DNA from: Fundicoccus sp052116145
GTDB lineage: Bacteria > Bacillota > Bacilli > Lactobacillales > Aerococcaceae
Assembly (NCBI RefSeq): GCF_052116145.1
Contig: NZ_JBQKLQ010000001.1
Coordinates: forward strand, 434,001 to 498,000
Direction of reading: 5' to 3'
Length of the DNA: 64,000 nucleotides
Numbering within the stretch: the first letter of the stretch is position 1; each line of letters begins with the position of its first letter. The position numbers and the translations under genes are program-made. The notes beneath the pieces were generated by a model. It searched no databases, was not told the origin of the DNA, and worked only from the letters and a program-made list of their open reading frames with translations. Positions 42,313-52,300 of this stretch are shown one piece after another.

Positions 42313-42353
42313 AGTCAGAGAAAGTAGCGAAAGCTATTTCCCTGACTTTTTTT
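42313..42353 (+). terminator. intrinsic terminator of pyrH
   Basis: AGTCAG-GAAA pairs with TTTC-CTGACT (42313-42347) and is followed by seven T. Confidence 0.85.
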
Positions 42354-42536
42354 ATTGGAAATTATCAATTGAATCCATTATAAGCGGCCATATGACTAGT
42401 GAAATATAGTTGACCCTTTTAAATTAATTGATCTTGCGAACCATTAGCTTGAAAACTATGCGTATAAATAACAAACCATTCCCTTTTTTTTTTCAAAATT
42501 CGATCACTATGATAAAGTGTCATAAACCAATCAGAT

Positions 42537-43053
42537 ATGAAAGAAAGTGAGCTATTGAATTATATTGTGTTGTTAAGAGGTATGAATGTCGGTGGGAAAA
42601 GAAAAGTAAGTATGTTTAAAATGAAAGCTCAATTACCAGAAGTGGTTTTTGACAAAGTGACGTCTTATATAAATAGTGGCAATACTCTAATGACTTCTAA
42701 ATTTAGCCATGAAAAGACGTAGAGGTTATAGATACGGTTTTCAAACTTCATTATGACTTTGATGTTTCTTTTGTAGCTTTAACATACAATGAATTTCAAG
42801 AGCAATATGCAAATTTACCTGCTTGGTGGTTTAATGAACCTGCCTATAGACGAAATGTATTATTCTATTTGAAGAAGATGCTTTAAAAAAAATCTATCAA
42901 AGCAAGGCTGCGATTTATTGGACTATTATGGACGCTGAGCGTTATTTGCGTAGGCAATATCAAAAACTAGCGAAATCTCCAATCTATTCACAGGTCACCA
43001 TTCGTAATGCGAATACTCTAAAGAAATTATATGAGCTGACCCAAAATGATTAA
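42537..43053 (+). pseudogene. DUF1697 family protein, frameshifted
   Basis: The start reads NYIVLLRGMNVGGKRKVSMF and TSYINSGNTLMTS, the clear DUF1697 N-terminus, then hits a stop at about 42722. The continuation VIDTVFKLHYDFDVSFVALT ... PAWWFNEPAYRRNVLFYLKK reads in another frame, and IYQSKAAIYWTIMDAERYLR follows after another break, ending YELTQND. At least two indels are needed. It interrupts the normally adjacent pyrH-frr pair. Function of the family is not established. Confidence 0.85.
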
Positions 43054-43163
43054 ATTGAACTATTTACAATTATTGGCAGATTGTATGGATAGAATATTAA
43101 CAAATTGCCTCTGAATATGTTACAATGATACTAATAACATGTTTAATTACAGGAGGACTTATT

Positions 43164-43724
43164 ATGTCTACAGATAATTTAATTAGAGACACGAAAGAAA
43201 GAATGAATAAATCAATTGAGTCTTACCAACGCGAACTAGGATCGATTCGTGCTGGTGTTGCTAACGCCAGTATTTTGGACCGCGTCAATGTTGTTTACTA
43301 CGGTGTACCTACACCTTTAAACCAGTTGGCAAGTATTACCATTCCAGAAGCTAGAATGTTATTAGTTTCTCCATACGATAAGAGTAGTATTGTCGATGTA
43401 GAAAAAGCGATTCTTCAAAGTGATGTTGGTATTATGCCAAACAGTGATGGCGAAGTGATTCGTTTAGTCATCCCAGCATTAACAAAAGAACGCCGTGTTG
43501 AACTTGCTAAAGTCGTTGGAAAAGAACAAGAAGGCGCTAAAGTTTCAGTACGTAACATACGTCGTGATGCCATTGATACTGCTAAGAAAATGGAAAAGAA
43601 TAACGAAATCACTGAAGACGATGTGAAAGATTACGAAAAAGACATTCAGAAATTAACGGACGATTCAACCAAACGAATTGACGAGTTAACTGCTGAAAAA
43701 GAAAAAGAAATTATGGAAGGCTAA
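43164..43724 (+). CDS. frr: ribosome recycling factor
   Basis: A 186-aa protein that, with EF-G, splits post-termination ribosomes. TKERMNKSIESYQRELGSIR and RAGVANASILDRVNVVYYGV are the family N-terminus; RDAIDTAKKMEKNNEITEDD and the Lys/Glu C-terminal helix complete the three-helix bundle. I start at ATG 43164 with AGGAGG 7 nt upstream. A terminator follows, then uppS. Confidence 0.97.
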   Translation: MSTDNLIRDTKERMNKSIESYQRELGSIRAGVANASILDRVNVVYYGVPTPLNQLASITIPEARMLLVSPYDKSSIVDVEKAILQSDVGIMPNSDGEVIRLVIPALTKERRVELAKVVGKEQEGAKVSVRNIRRDAIDTAKKMEKNNEITEDDVKDYEKDIQKLTDDSTKRIDELTAEKEKEIMEG

Positions 43725-43745
43725 TACCTCCTGATTTTACCTTTA

Positions 43746-43782
43746 AAACAATGAGCAAACGAATGTTAGCTCATTGTTTTTT
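43746..43782 (+). terminator. intrinsic terminator of frr
   Basis: AAACAATGAGC (43746-43756) pairs with GCTCATTGTTT (43769-43779), followed by T. Confidence 0.85.
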
Positions 43783-43822
43783 CTGTATGTAGACAACTCT
43801 ATATAATTGCGAGCTTTCAGTA

Positions 43823-43852
43823 TTGAGATTTTATTGGGATTTTTGTTATAAT
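43823..43852 (+). promoter_or_regulatory. uppS promoter
   Basis: TTGAGA (43823-43828), an 18-nt spacer, and TATAAT (43847-43852), preceded by TGT (extended -10). It lies 37 bp before the uppS start. Confidence 0.6.
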
Positions 43853-43888
43853 ATATAAGAATGTACGACTTTTTTAGAGGAGTAATTT

Positions 43889-44635
43889 ATGAGTAATCAA
43901 ACATTAAAAATTCCAGAACACGTTGCCATTATTATGGATGGTAATGGTCGCTGGGCTAAAAAACGATTTATGCCACGTGTTGCAGGACATAAAAAGGGTG
44001 TAGAAACGATCAAAGCAATTTCAATTCGTGCCAACGAATTAGGGGTTAAATTATTAACGGTTTATGCTTTTTCAACTGAAAACTGGGGACGCCCATCAGA
44101 TGAAGTGAACTTTCTGATGAAGCTACCTTCTTTATTTTTCAAAAGTTTTTTACCACAATTGATTGAAAATAACGTTCGAGTAGACTTTATTGGTGATGCG
44201 ACTGCATTACCAGAAGAAACTCAAAAGATACTTTATAATGCCTTAGAGCAAACGGCTCATTGTACCGGTATGGTATTGAATTTCGCCTTGAATTACGGTG
44301 GTCAACAGGATATCTTAGATGCTGTTAAACATATTGCTATGGCTGTGAAAAATAATGAAATTGAACCAGAGGCGATTGAATTCTCTACACTTGAGGCTGC
44401 TTTAAGCACAGGCGATTATCTTGAATTAGCCAACCCAGATTTAATTATTCGAACCAGTGGTGAGTTACGATTAAGTAATTTCTTAACCTGGCAATCAGCT
44501 TATTCAGAGTTTTATTTTACAGATGTTTTATGGCCGGATTTTAGTGCTAAAGATTTTGATTTAGCGATTGAAGATTACAGTCACCGCCATCGTCGGTTTG
44601 GGAAAGTGGATTCACAAATAAGCGAAGTCAAATAA
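43889..44635 (+). CDS. uppS: undecaprenyl diphosphate synthase
   Basis: A 248-aa cis-prenyltransferase making the C55 lipid carrier for cell-wall synthesis. The signature AIIMDGNGRWAKKR (catalytic Asp at about 17) and VYAFSTENWGRP are clear; IRTSGELRLSNFLTWQSAYS and FYFTDVLWPDF form the C-terminal motifs. AGAGGAG lies 9 nt before ATG. It is upstream of cdsA, in the conserved phospholipid/envelope order. Confidence 0.96.
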   Translation: MSNQTLKIPEHVAIIMDGNGRWAKKRFMPRVAGHKKGVETIKAISIRANELGVKLLTVYAFSTENWGRPSDEVNFLMKLPSLFFKSFLPQLIENNVRVDFIGDATALPEETQKILYNALEQTAHCTGMVLNFALNYGGQQDILDAVKHIAMAVKNNEIEPEAIEFSTLEAALSTGDYLELANPDLIIRTSGELRLSNFLTWQSAYSEFYFTDVLWPDFSAKDFDLAIEDYSHRHRRFGKVDSQISEVK

Positions 44636-44749
44636 ACTATCCGCAAAGAACTGGCAAGTGTTTTCGAACTAGTCAAACAAGTGCTTCTATGCTACAATGT
44701 TGCGTAATGGCTTTAAGCAGTATTAATTATTTAAAAAGGATGGTATGAA

Positions 44750-45541
44750 ATGAAAATAAGGATACTTGGCGCATTGGCTGCCATTGCTATTTTTGTACCA
44801 TTTTTAGTCGCTGGTGGTGCATGGTTCGCTTATTTCACACTTATCTTAGGTGTGATAGGCGTTTATGAATTAGCGAAGATGAAAGGGATTGACTTCCTTG
44901 GTAGTATTGGCGTTATCACGTCATTCGCCTTAGCATCAATCCTATTACCAGAAAATTATGTACAGATACTGGTGCCGATGGAAGCACCACAATTTATCTT
45001 CTATATATGTGGAATTATTTTGCTCACCATGACGGTTTATAAACACAAATCATTCAATTTTGTTGATGCAGCAGTCTTAATGTTTGGCGCATTATATGTT
45101 GGCTTTGGTTTCCGCTTTCTTATCACGATGCGGGATATGGGCTTAGCGACATTAATGTATCAATTGTTAGTTATCTGGTCGACGGACACCGGCGCTTATT
45201 TTACAGGGCGTTTTTTTGGTAAAACTCCATTAGCACCTGAGGTTAGTCCTAATAAAACAATTGAAGGCAGCATAGGTGGCGTTGTTTTAGCCCTGATTGT
45301 TTCATCAATTTACATTCATCTTTTTAATCCTATCGTTGGACAAGTGAACCATATTTGGTTATTAACCATCATTATGTCGATTGTCGGACAATATGGTGAT
45401 TTAGTTGAATCAGCTTACAAGCGTTATTTCGGTGTGAAAGATTCAGGAAATTTAATACCAGGTCATGGCGGTGTCTTAGATCGATTCGATAGTATGATTT
45501 TTGCTAGTTTTACTTTTATGATTTGGCTTAATTTATTTTAA
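44750..45541 (+). CDS. cdsA: phosphatidate cytidylyltransferase
   Basis: A 263-aa integral membrane enzyme: CTP + phosphatidate gives CDP-diacylglycerol, the phospholipid precursor. About eight hydrophobic helices are present. The family signature near the C-terminus is KDSGNLIPGHGGVLDRFDS (about 230-248), and PLAPEVSPNKTIEGSIGG precedes it. AAAGGATGG lies upstream of ATG 44750. It is followed by a terminator and then the LytTR-type operator. Confidence 0.96.
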   Translation: MKIRILGALAAIAIFVPFLVAGGAWFAYFTLILGVIGVYELAKMKGIDFLGSIGVITSFALASILLPENYVQILVPMEAPQFIFYICGIILLTMTVYKHKSFNFVDAAVLMFGALYVGFGFRFLITMRDMGLATLMYQLLVIWSTDTGAYFTGRFFGKTPLAPEVSPNKTIEGSIGGVVLALIVSSIYIHLFNPIVGQVNHIWLLTIIMSIVGQYGDLVESAYKRYFGVKDSGNLIPGHGGVLDRFDSMIFASFTFMIWLNLF

Positions 45542-45556
45542 CATATACGTGTATCG

Positions 45557-45589
45557 GCAGAAGCATTTTAATGTTTCTGCTATTTTTTT
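45557..45589 (+). terminator. intrinsic terminator of cdsA
   Basis: GCAGAAGCATT (45557-45567) pairs with AATGTTTCTGC (45570-45580) with one G-T pair, followed by TATTTTTTT. Confidence 0.85.
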
Positions 45590-45599
45590 GGTCAAAACT

Positions 45600-45631
45600 G
45601 ACCATTCGTTGAAAGATTGTGACCATTCGTT
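45600..45631 (+). promoter_or_regulatory. LytTR-type direct-repeat operator upstream of the ABC gene
   Basis: GACCATTCGTT occurs twice (45600-45610 and 45621-45631), 21 bp start to start, two helical turns. This matches the paired direct repeats (ACCxTTCxx class) bound by AgrA/BlpR/ComE-type LytTR regulators. A LytTR response regulator gene lies at the far end of this module, which supports the reading. Confidence 0.65.
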
Positions 45632-45703
45632 AAAAAAATCCTGAATCAAGCGATTGTTTAGGTAGACTATATTCAGTGATAAAGTTTATGAGAGGTGCAG
45701 CAT

Positions 45704-47221
45704 ATGGAAAAAGTTAAAAATAAATGGCGAAATTTTAAACTACTCTGGCAATTAGTTCATGAGTATAAGAAAACAATGCTACTATGGATTTTAGTTAAAA
45801 TATTTGTGTCATCATTCGTGCCGTTTGTTCAATTGTTAACCATGGCGAAAGTTATTCAGTGGCTAGGCGATGGAATGTCAGTGAAACAATTTATTCAAAA
45901 TTTAATGCTCTGGATGTTAGCTGTGATAGTGCTAACTACCTTAGAAGTATTCTTAAACAATACATTCGATTATTTTTCAGAAACGTTTAGGATTCAATTA
46001 ATTCCTTCTATTACTTACCAACAATTGTCTTTGGACTACCCGTTGACGACGGGTAAAGATGGAAGTCGTAAGTTTTGGGATGCCATGATGTTGTTGGATC
46101 ACCGTGGCACGTCATTAGGACGAGTTTTGGATGAATGGTTAGCCATTGGAATAGCGGTTTTATCTGTAGGTATATATTTAATGACTCTTTTCAGATTGGA
46201 GAAGAATTTTTTACTTGTAATTTTAGTTACTTTATTAGGTTTAAGTTTACTGAAAAGAAGGCAAGAGATTTTAAAGGAAAAACAACGGCCAGCTTTATTG
46301 AAGAATTGGCGACAATTTAATTATTTAGAGAAGATTATTGGTGATCATCGAGTTGCTAAAGATTTGCGATTATATCATATGAAGGATTGGTTTCAATCGA
46401 TAAAAGAAGAGTTGAGTGGAGAGTATCGAAAGATTACTAAAGATTTACGCTGGCATAAAATGATAGAGAATATATTTGTTACGCTTGCGCTTGTCTTGTT
46501 ATCTTTAGGCGCTTACTTGAGAAGCATCGATTTGATTATCCAAGAGGCTTTACCTGTTTCGGAATTTGTAGTGTATGTGGGCGTGGTTACTTTAATTACA
46601 CAAGCACTCATGAATTTCGTCAGCCAAGTCACTGCATTGAATGTTAGCTTGTTAGAGATGGATGCGTATGCTGAATTTATGAAACAAGAGCCAGTATTCA
46701 ATCACCAAAAGGGTCTTTATGTACCAAATGATATTAATGATATTACGTTTCGTAATGTCTCTTATACGTATCCGAATAATCAAGACGCTAGTATTAAGCA
46801 ACTGAATGTCACCTTTAAGGGGAATGAAACAATTGCAATCGTGGGTTCAAACGGAGCGGGTAAGACCACGCTTATCAAGCTTTTGCTAGGCTTGTTAAAA
46901 CCAGATACTGGAGAGATTTTAATTAACGGTCGCCTACAAGCTGACTATAATATACATGAGCTGTACGATTTATTCTCACCTGTTTTTCAAGAATATATTG
47001 CCTTTACTTTTACAATACGAGAAGCAATCATTCAAGGGTATCCTTTTGACGAAGTAAAGTACATGAAAGTGCTTAAGGAAAGTGGGCTGGATGAAATCAT
47101 TGCTAATTTGCCAGATGGAGATGAGAGTCGTTATGTTAAGGAAGTTCATTTTGATGCGGTTCAGTTGTCCGGTGGACAAGCTCAAAAATTAAAATTGGCT
47201 CAGGCTTTGTATTCATGTTAA
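45704..47221 (+). pseudogene. ABC transporter, permease-ATPase fusion, 3' truncated
   Basis: A 505-codon half-transporter of the exporter type. The transmembrane region covers about residues 20-300 with six helices. The nucleotide-binding domain starts near 345. Walker A (VGSNGAGKTTLIKLL), the Q-loop (SPVFQEY) and the signature LSGGQAQKLKLAQAL are present, but the protein stops 8 residues later. Walker B, the D-loop and the switch His are gone. It cannot hydrolyse ATP normally. Relatives export peptides such as bacteriocins or signals. GAGAGGTG lies upstream of ATG 45704. The 3' end is a deletion junction shared with the response regulator. Confidence 0.8.
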
Positions 47222-47747
47222 GCGTTAATGTTTCTTCATTACAAAGGGTTAAAACAGTTTGATGTTTTGCTGCTTCAATATAAACAATGTCTTGAAGATT
47301 TAACTTGTGTGGGTAGCCTTGATAGTCAACCAACAGATAATTCATTTCTTGAGGCCGTTGAGCTAAGTAGCGCTTAAAAACTTGAGTCATCTTTTCCTGA
47401 GTAATCGGTTTGAGAGCATAATCTAAAGCGTTAACTCCGTAACTTTCCAAAGCGTACTCAGCAAAAGCAGTTACAAAAATTAAAGTAACCGTTTGATTGC
47501 TTTCTCTTACTTTCTGGGCAGCCTTTAGACCGTTCAATCCCTTCATTTGAATATCTAGAAAGGCAATCACCAACTCAGGCAAATCCTCGAGGGAAAAGAG
47601 GAAGGCTTCACCACTGTCAAAAAAATGTACCTGGATATTTAATGCTAACTCCTTAGCCGTAGTCTGGAGTAGCGTGTCCATAAAACGTTGTTGTAATATA
47701 TCATCATCAACGACCGCAATTTGGATTTTCTTCAACGAAATCACCAC
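47136..47747 (-). pseudogene. LytTR-family response regulator, C-terminally truncated
   Basis: The receiver domain is intact: AVVDDDILQQR (Asp 14-16), phospho-acceptor Asp65 in FLDIQMKG, VTAFAEYAL and Lys in YALKPIT. The LytTR DNA-binding domain begins NYLLVDYQGYPHKLNLQDIV and YIEAAKHQTVLTLCNEETLT, then breaks off near 47215. The last roughly 26 codons are the antisense of the ABC transporter gene, so about half of the LytTR domain is missing. The start is at ATG 47747 or the downstream in-frame codons. Any downstream histidine kinase has been lost in the same deletion. Confidence 0.8.
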
Positions 47748-47989
47748 CTAACTATATCCATTAGTTTAATAAATTTACTCTTAAGATTACAGTTTTTGGT
47801 GCAAAAGAAAACTTATCAATCAAAGCATTGAAAAACTATGCTAAACAATTCACTTTAATAAAAAAATTACTTGTGTTTAGTGCTAGCCTTATTTTACATT
47901 TCTAGTTAAATAGGCTAAAATTACATAATGTTGGGAAACTTATAAGTACGAGATAAAGACAAATAACTAGATAGAGGATTGAAGAAACT

Positions 47990-49255
47990 ATGCAAACTTT
48001 GCAAACTATTATCGTATTTTTGATTATCTTTTCAATCATCGTAGTGATTCATGAATTTGGTCATTACTTTTTTGCCAAAAGAGCAGGCATTCTTGTTCGT
48101 GAGTTTGCGATCGGAATGGGACCAAAACTTTTTGCTAAGCAAGGAAAAGATGGCACAACATATACTTTAAGAATGCTACCTTTAGGGGGATATGTTCGTT
48201 TAGCTGGTCTGAATGAAGAAGAAGCCATCCAGCCAGGTATGCAAGTCGGCTTACAATTAGACGCACAAGATCAAGTGAATGTGATTAACACGACTGAGCG
48301 TACGGAAATCGATGAGTTACCCGTGCAAATAGATCAACTTGATTTATCGAATGACATGTATATTCAAGCGATTCCGGTCGGGCAAGTTGACCCGGTTCGT
48401 TATAATGTTTCTAAAACTGCTCAAATAATTGAAGCAGATGGTACTCGGGTACAAGTTGCTCCATTAGAGTCGCGTTACGAGGCAGCAACTGTTGGGCAGA
48501 AAATAATGACCAACTTCGCTGGGCCTATGAATAACTTTATTCTTTCTATTATAACATTTGCTATTGTGGGGCTTTTAATGCCTGCGGTACCCAATAATAG
48601 TTCAGAGATTGGAGCGGTCGTTGAGAATAATCCTGCGGCTGAAGCGGGCATGCTAGCTGGTGATAAAATCATTGAGATTAATCAACAAAGTGTTTCGACT
48701 TGGAGTGAAGTTGTTTCGATGATTCAAGCATTACCAGGTCAAACTGTTCCGGTTGTTGTGGAACGTAGTGGGGAAGAAATCCCCCTAACAATTGCGGTCA
48801 GTGGTGAACCTGATGGCGAAGCTGTAGGGCAAATTGGGATTTATGCCGCTCAAAAAACGGGTTTAATGGACCGCTTGCTTTATGGATTCACCGCGACTTG
48901 GGGCGTTATTGCGAGAGTGCTGAGTGTCATTGGTGGCATGTTCTCCAAAGGCTTTGATATTAATATGTTTGGCGGCCCAGTCGCAATGGCCGAAGCCACT
49001 AGTGAAGTCGTGGATCAAGGCTATACAACGATTCTATATTTTATGGCTTTTTTAAGTACTAACTTAGGAATTGTCAATTTACTACCGATTCCAGCTTTAG
49101 ATGGTGGAAAGATTGTCTTGAACTTGATTGAAGCTGTTAGAGGAAAGCCACTGAGCCAAGAAAAAGAAGGCATCATTACAATCATTGGTGTTATTTTCTT
49201 ATTCATCTTAATGATCGCTGTGACATGGAATGATATTAGTCGGGTCTTTTTCTAA
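47990..49255 (+). CDS. rseP: site-2 intramembrane metalloprotease RseP/RasP
   Basis: A 421-aa zinc protease that cleaves anti-sigma factors and leftover signal peptides within the membrane. The active site is VVIHEFGHYFFAKRAG (HExxH in helix 1); the third ligand Asp is in NLLPIPALDGGKIV. A PDZ domain occupies about 200-275 (AGMLAGDKIIEINQQSVSTW). An insert at about 75-150 is longer than in short homologues. It lies between the broken LytTR module and polC in the otherwise conserved order. Confidence 0.94.
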   Translation: MQTLQTIIVFLIIFSIIVVIHEFGHYFFAKRAGILVREFAIGMGPKLFAKQGKDGTTYTLRMLPLGGYVRLAGLNEEEAIQPGMQVGLQLDAQDQVNVINTTERTEIDELPVQIDQLDLSNDMYIQAIPVGQVDPVRYNVSKTAQIIEADGTRVQVAPLESRYEAATVGQKIMTNFAGPMNNFILSIITFAIVGLLMPAVPNNSSEIGAVVENNPAAEAGMLAGDKIIEINQQSVSTWSEVVSMIQALPGQTVPVVVERSGEEIPLTIAVSGEPDGEAVGQIGIYAAQKTGLMDRLLYGFTATWGVIARVLSVIGGMFSKGFDINMFGGPVAMAEATSEVVDQGYTTILYFMAFLSTNLGIVNLLPIPALDGGKIVLNLIEAVRGKPLSQEKEGIITIIGVIFLFILMIAVTWNDISRVFF

Positions 49256-49329
49256 CAGAGTGATTTATTACACCTCTATGTGATTTTATTTATTTGAAGG
49301 CACGAGAGGTTACAATAGTATTAGTGAAG

Positions 49330-49361
49330 TAGTCCGTCGGTATCTTGATACTTACGGACTA
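49330..49361 (+). terminator. hairpin upstream of polC
   Basis: TAGTCCGT (49330-49337) pairs with ACGGACTA (49354-49361), with an inner TATC/GATA pair. The T content after it is low (ATTATT), so it may be a weak terminator or an mRNA-stabilising hairpin. Confidence 0.5.
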
Positions 49362-49383
49362 TTATTAACGAAAGGAGCATTGT

Positions 49384-52300
49384 ATGAATGACAATCGTCA
49401 ATTGTTCGAATTATTAATCGAGCAAATTCAGATCAATGATGCGGATATACTCGCAGCAATCAAAGCGGTGGAAATTGACCGTGTGGATGTTTATCCAGAA
49501 TCTCGCTTATGGCATTTTTATTTAACAAGTCCACATAGAATTCATCCAGACGCTTTTAGAATATTTACTCACTATGTCAAAGCAGCATTTAGTGAAATCG
49601 CTGATATCGATATTTGGTGGGATTTTGAAGAGGATTCAATTAATAGCCGAGTGATCCTTGACTATTGGCAAGCTATTCAAGCGGTGTTTGGAACAGAGCG
49701 TCCATTCTTGAAAAACTGCTTGAGCCAGGCAAGTACTCGCATTGAAAATGACCAATTAGTGATTGGCTTATCGAGTCAACTACAAGTCGATATGTTAGAA
49801 AACCAATATAATGATATTCTGCAATTGCGCTTTAAACAAGTCGGTATCGAAGATGTGAAGTTAAAGTACTATGTTGACCATGAATTAAATGAACAAGAAA
49901 AAAATGATGTCATTCAAAGACAAAGTGATGAAGATGAACGTAGTTTAGTCGAAGCACTAGAAGCAATGGAGAATAACGAAAGAAAGCAAGTTAAAGTCAT
50001 TGAATCAACGGGAGACCTTGCCCCGATCGGTAAGGATATTCCTAACGTCATTCCAACTCCGCTAATTGATTTACTTGATAATCAATACCGTCAAGTAATT
50101 GAAGGGTATGTCTTTAATAAGGATATAATTTCGCTTAAGAGTGGAAATGAACTGATGATTCTTAAAATTACTGACTACACGAGTTCTGTAGCAGTAAAAG
50201 TGATGTCTGGTCGTAATATAAAAAAAGAACAATTACACCAATACGGTAAGGGTGACTGGTTGAGATTAGAAGGAGACATGATCCCGGATAACTATTCTGG
50301 TGAGATGGACTTTAGACCGCGTAGTATTCGAAAAATTAAAAAAGCGGTCCGTCTGGATAATGCCCCTGAAGATGGTAAACGCGTTGAATTACATATGCAT
50401 AGTAATATGAGTATGATGGATGCTTCTAACTCAGTATCAGATTTGATTGCGCAAGCTGCTGCGTGGGGACATAAGGCTGTGGCGATTACAGATCATGCCG
50501 GTGCGCAAGCTTTCCCTGATGCCTTTTCTGCAGCGAATAAACATGGCATCAAAGTATTATATGGAATTGAAGCCAACGTCGTTAATGATGGGGAACTCGT
50601 TGCTTACAATCCGCACCACATTGCGTTAGATGATGCCACTTATGTGGTCTTTGACGTGGAGACAACAGGTCTTTCGTCTGTTTACGATTCGATTATAGAA
50701 TTAGCCGGTGTAAAGATGCATGAAGGCAATGTTATTGATACTTTTGAAGCCTTTATTAATCCCGGTCACCCTTTGTCAGCATTTACAACCGAATTGACGG
50801 GTATTACAGATGCTATGCTAGCCGATGCACCTGATGCTGCACCTGTTTTACGTCGCTTTAAGGAATTCTGTGAAGGCAGTATTCTAGTTGCGCATAACGC
50901 GTCATTTGATATTGGTTTCATTAATAAAGGGTATGAAAAGATTGGTGAAGAACATACGTCACTACCGGTTATTGATACATTAGAATTATCGCGTTTAGTT
51001 AACCAACACTTGAAATCTCACGGGTTAAACCGTCTAGCACGACACTATGGTGTTCTTTTAGAACAACATCACCGTGCGATTTATGACTCGGAAACGACCG
51101 GGCAAATAATGCTGAAGTTATTAGAACAAGCTAAAGACCAATACAGTATGATTTACCATGATGAGTTGAATAATCAAATGGGTAAAGGGGAATCTTATAA
51201 ACAGGCCAGACCTTTCCATGCGACGATTCTAGCTAAAAACCAACAAGGTTTGAAAGATTTATTTAAATTGATATCTGCTTCAAACGTGGAATATTATTAC
51301 CGTGAGCCTAGAGTGCCGCGTAGCTTATTAAATAAATACCGTGAAAATTTATTAATTGGGACAGCATGTAGTAGTGGTGAAGTCTTTACTGCTATGATGC
51401 AGAAAGGTTATGATGAAGCGAATCAATTGGTCGATTTTTATGACTATATTGAAATTCAACCAAAATCTGTCTATGAAGTCTTAATCGAACAAGAATTAAT
51501 TCGCTCTGAAGAGGATCTCGAACATATCATGAAAGAAATGGTACGTTTAGGTAGAGAAAACGATAAAATTGTTGTCGCAACAGGCAATGTGCATTATTTA
51601 GAAGAAAAAGATTCGATCTATCGAGAAATTTTAATCCGTTCGAAGAAGATTAATGCGAACCGTCAAATGTTCTTCCCGCCTCTACATTTTAGAACAACTG
51701 AAGAAATGTTAGCGGAATTCGCCTTCTTAGGTGAAGAACTAGCATACGAACTCGTTGTGACCAATTCAAATCTAATAGCAGATTCCATTGATGAAGTTGA
51801 AGTAATTAAATCGAAACTTTACACTCCGAACATCGAAGGTTCGAATGAACAGATTCGTGAGCTAAGTTACAATAAAGCCCATGAGCTTTATGGAGAAAAT
51901 TTGCCTGAAATTGTCGAAAAGCGGATTGAGAAAGAATTAAACAGTATTATTTCCAATGGATTTGCCGTAATCTATCTAATTTCTCAAAAGCTGGTTCACA
52001 AGAGTATGGAGGACGGATATTTAGTAGGTTCGCGTGGGTCTGTTGGATCCAGTTTAGTGGCAACATTGACGGGGATTACAGAAGTTAACCCATTAGCCCC
52101 TCATTACTATTGTCAAAATTGTTATTTTTCAGAGTTTTATACGGATGGTTCAGTCGGTTCGGGTTATGACTTACCAGAACGTGGTTGTCCTGATTGTGGA
52201 CAAAGGTTATCTAAAGAAGGCCAAGATATTCCGTTTGAGACTTTCCTAGGATTCTATGGGGATAAAGTTCCCGATATCGATTTGAACTTCTCAGGTGCTT

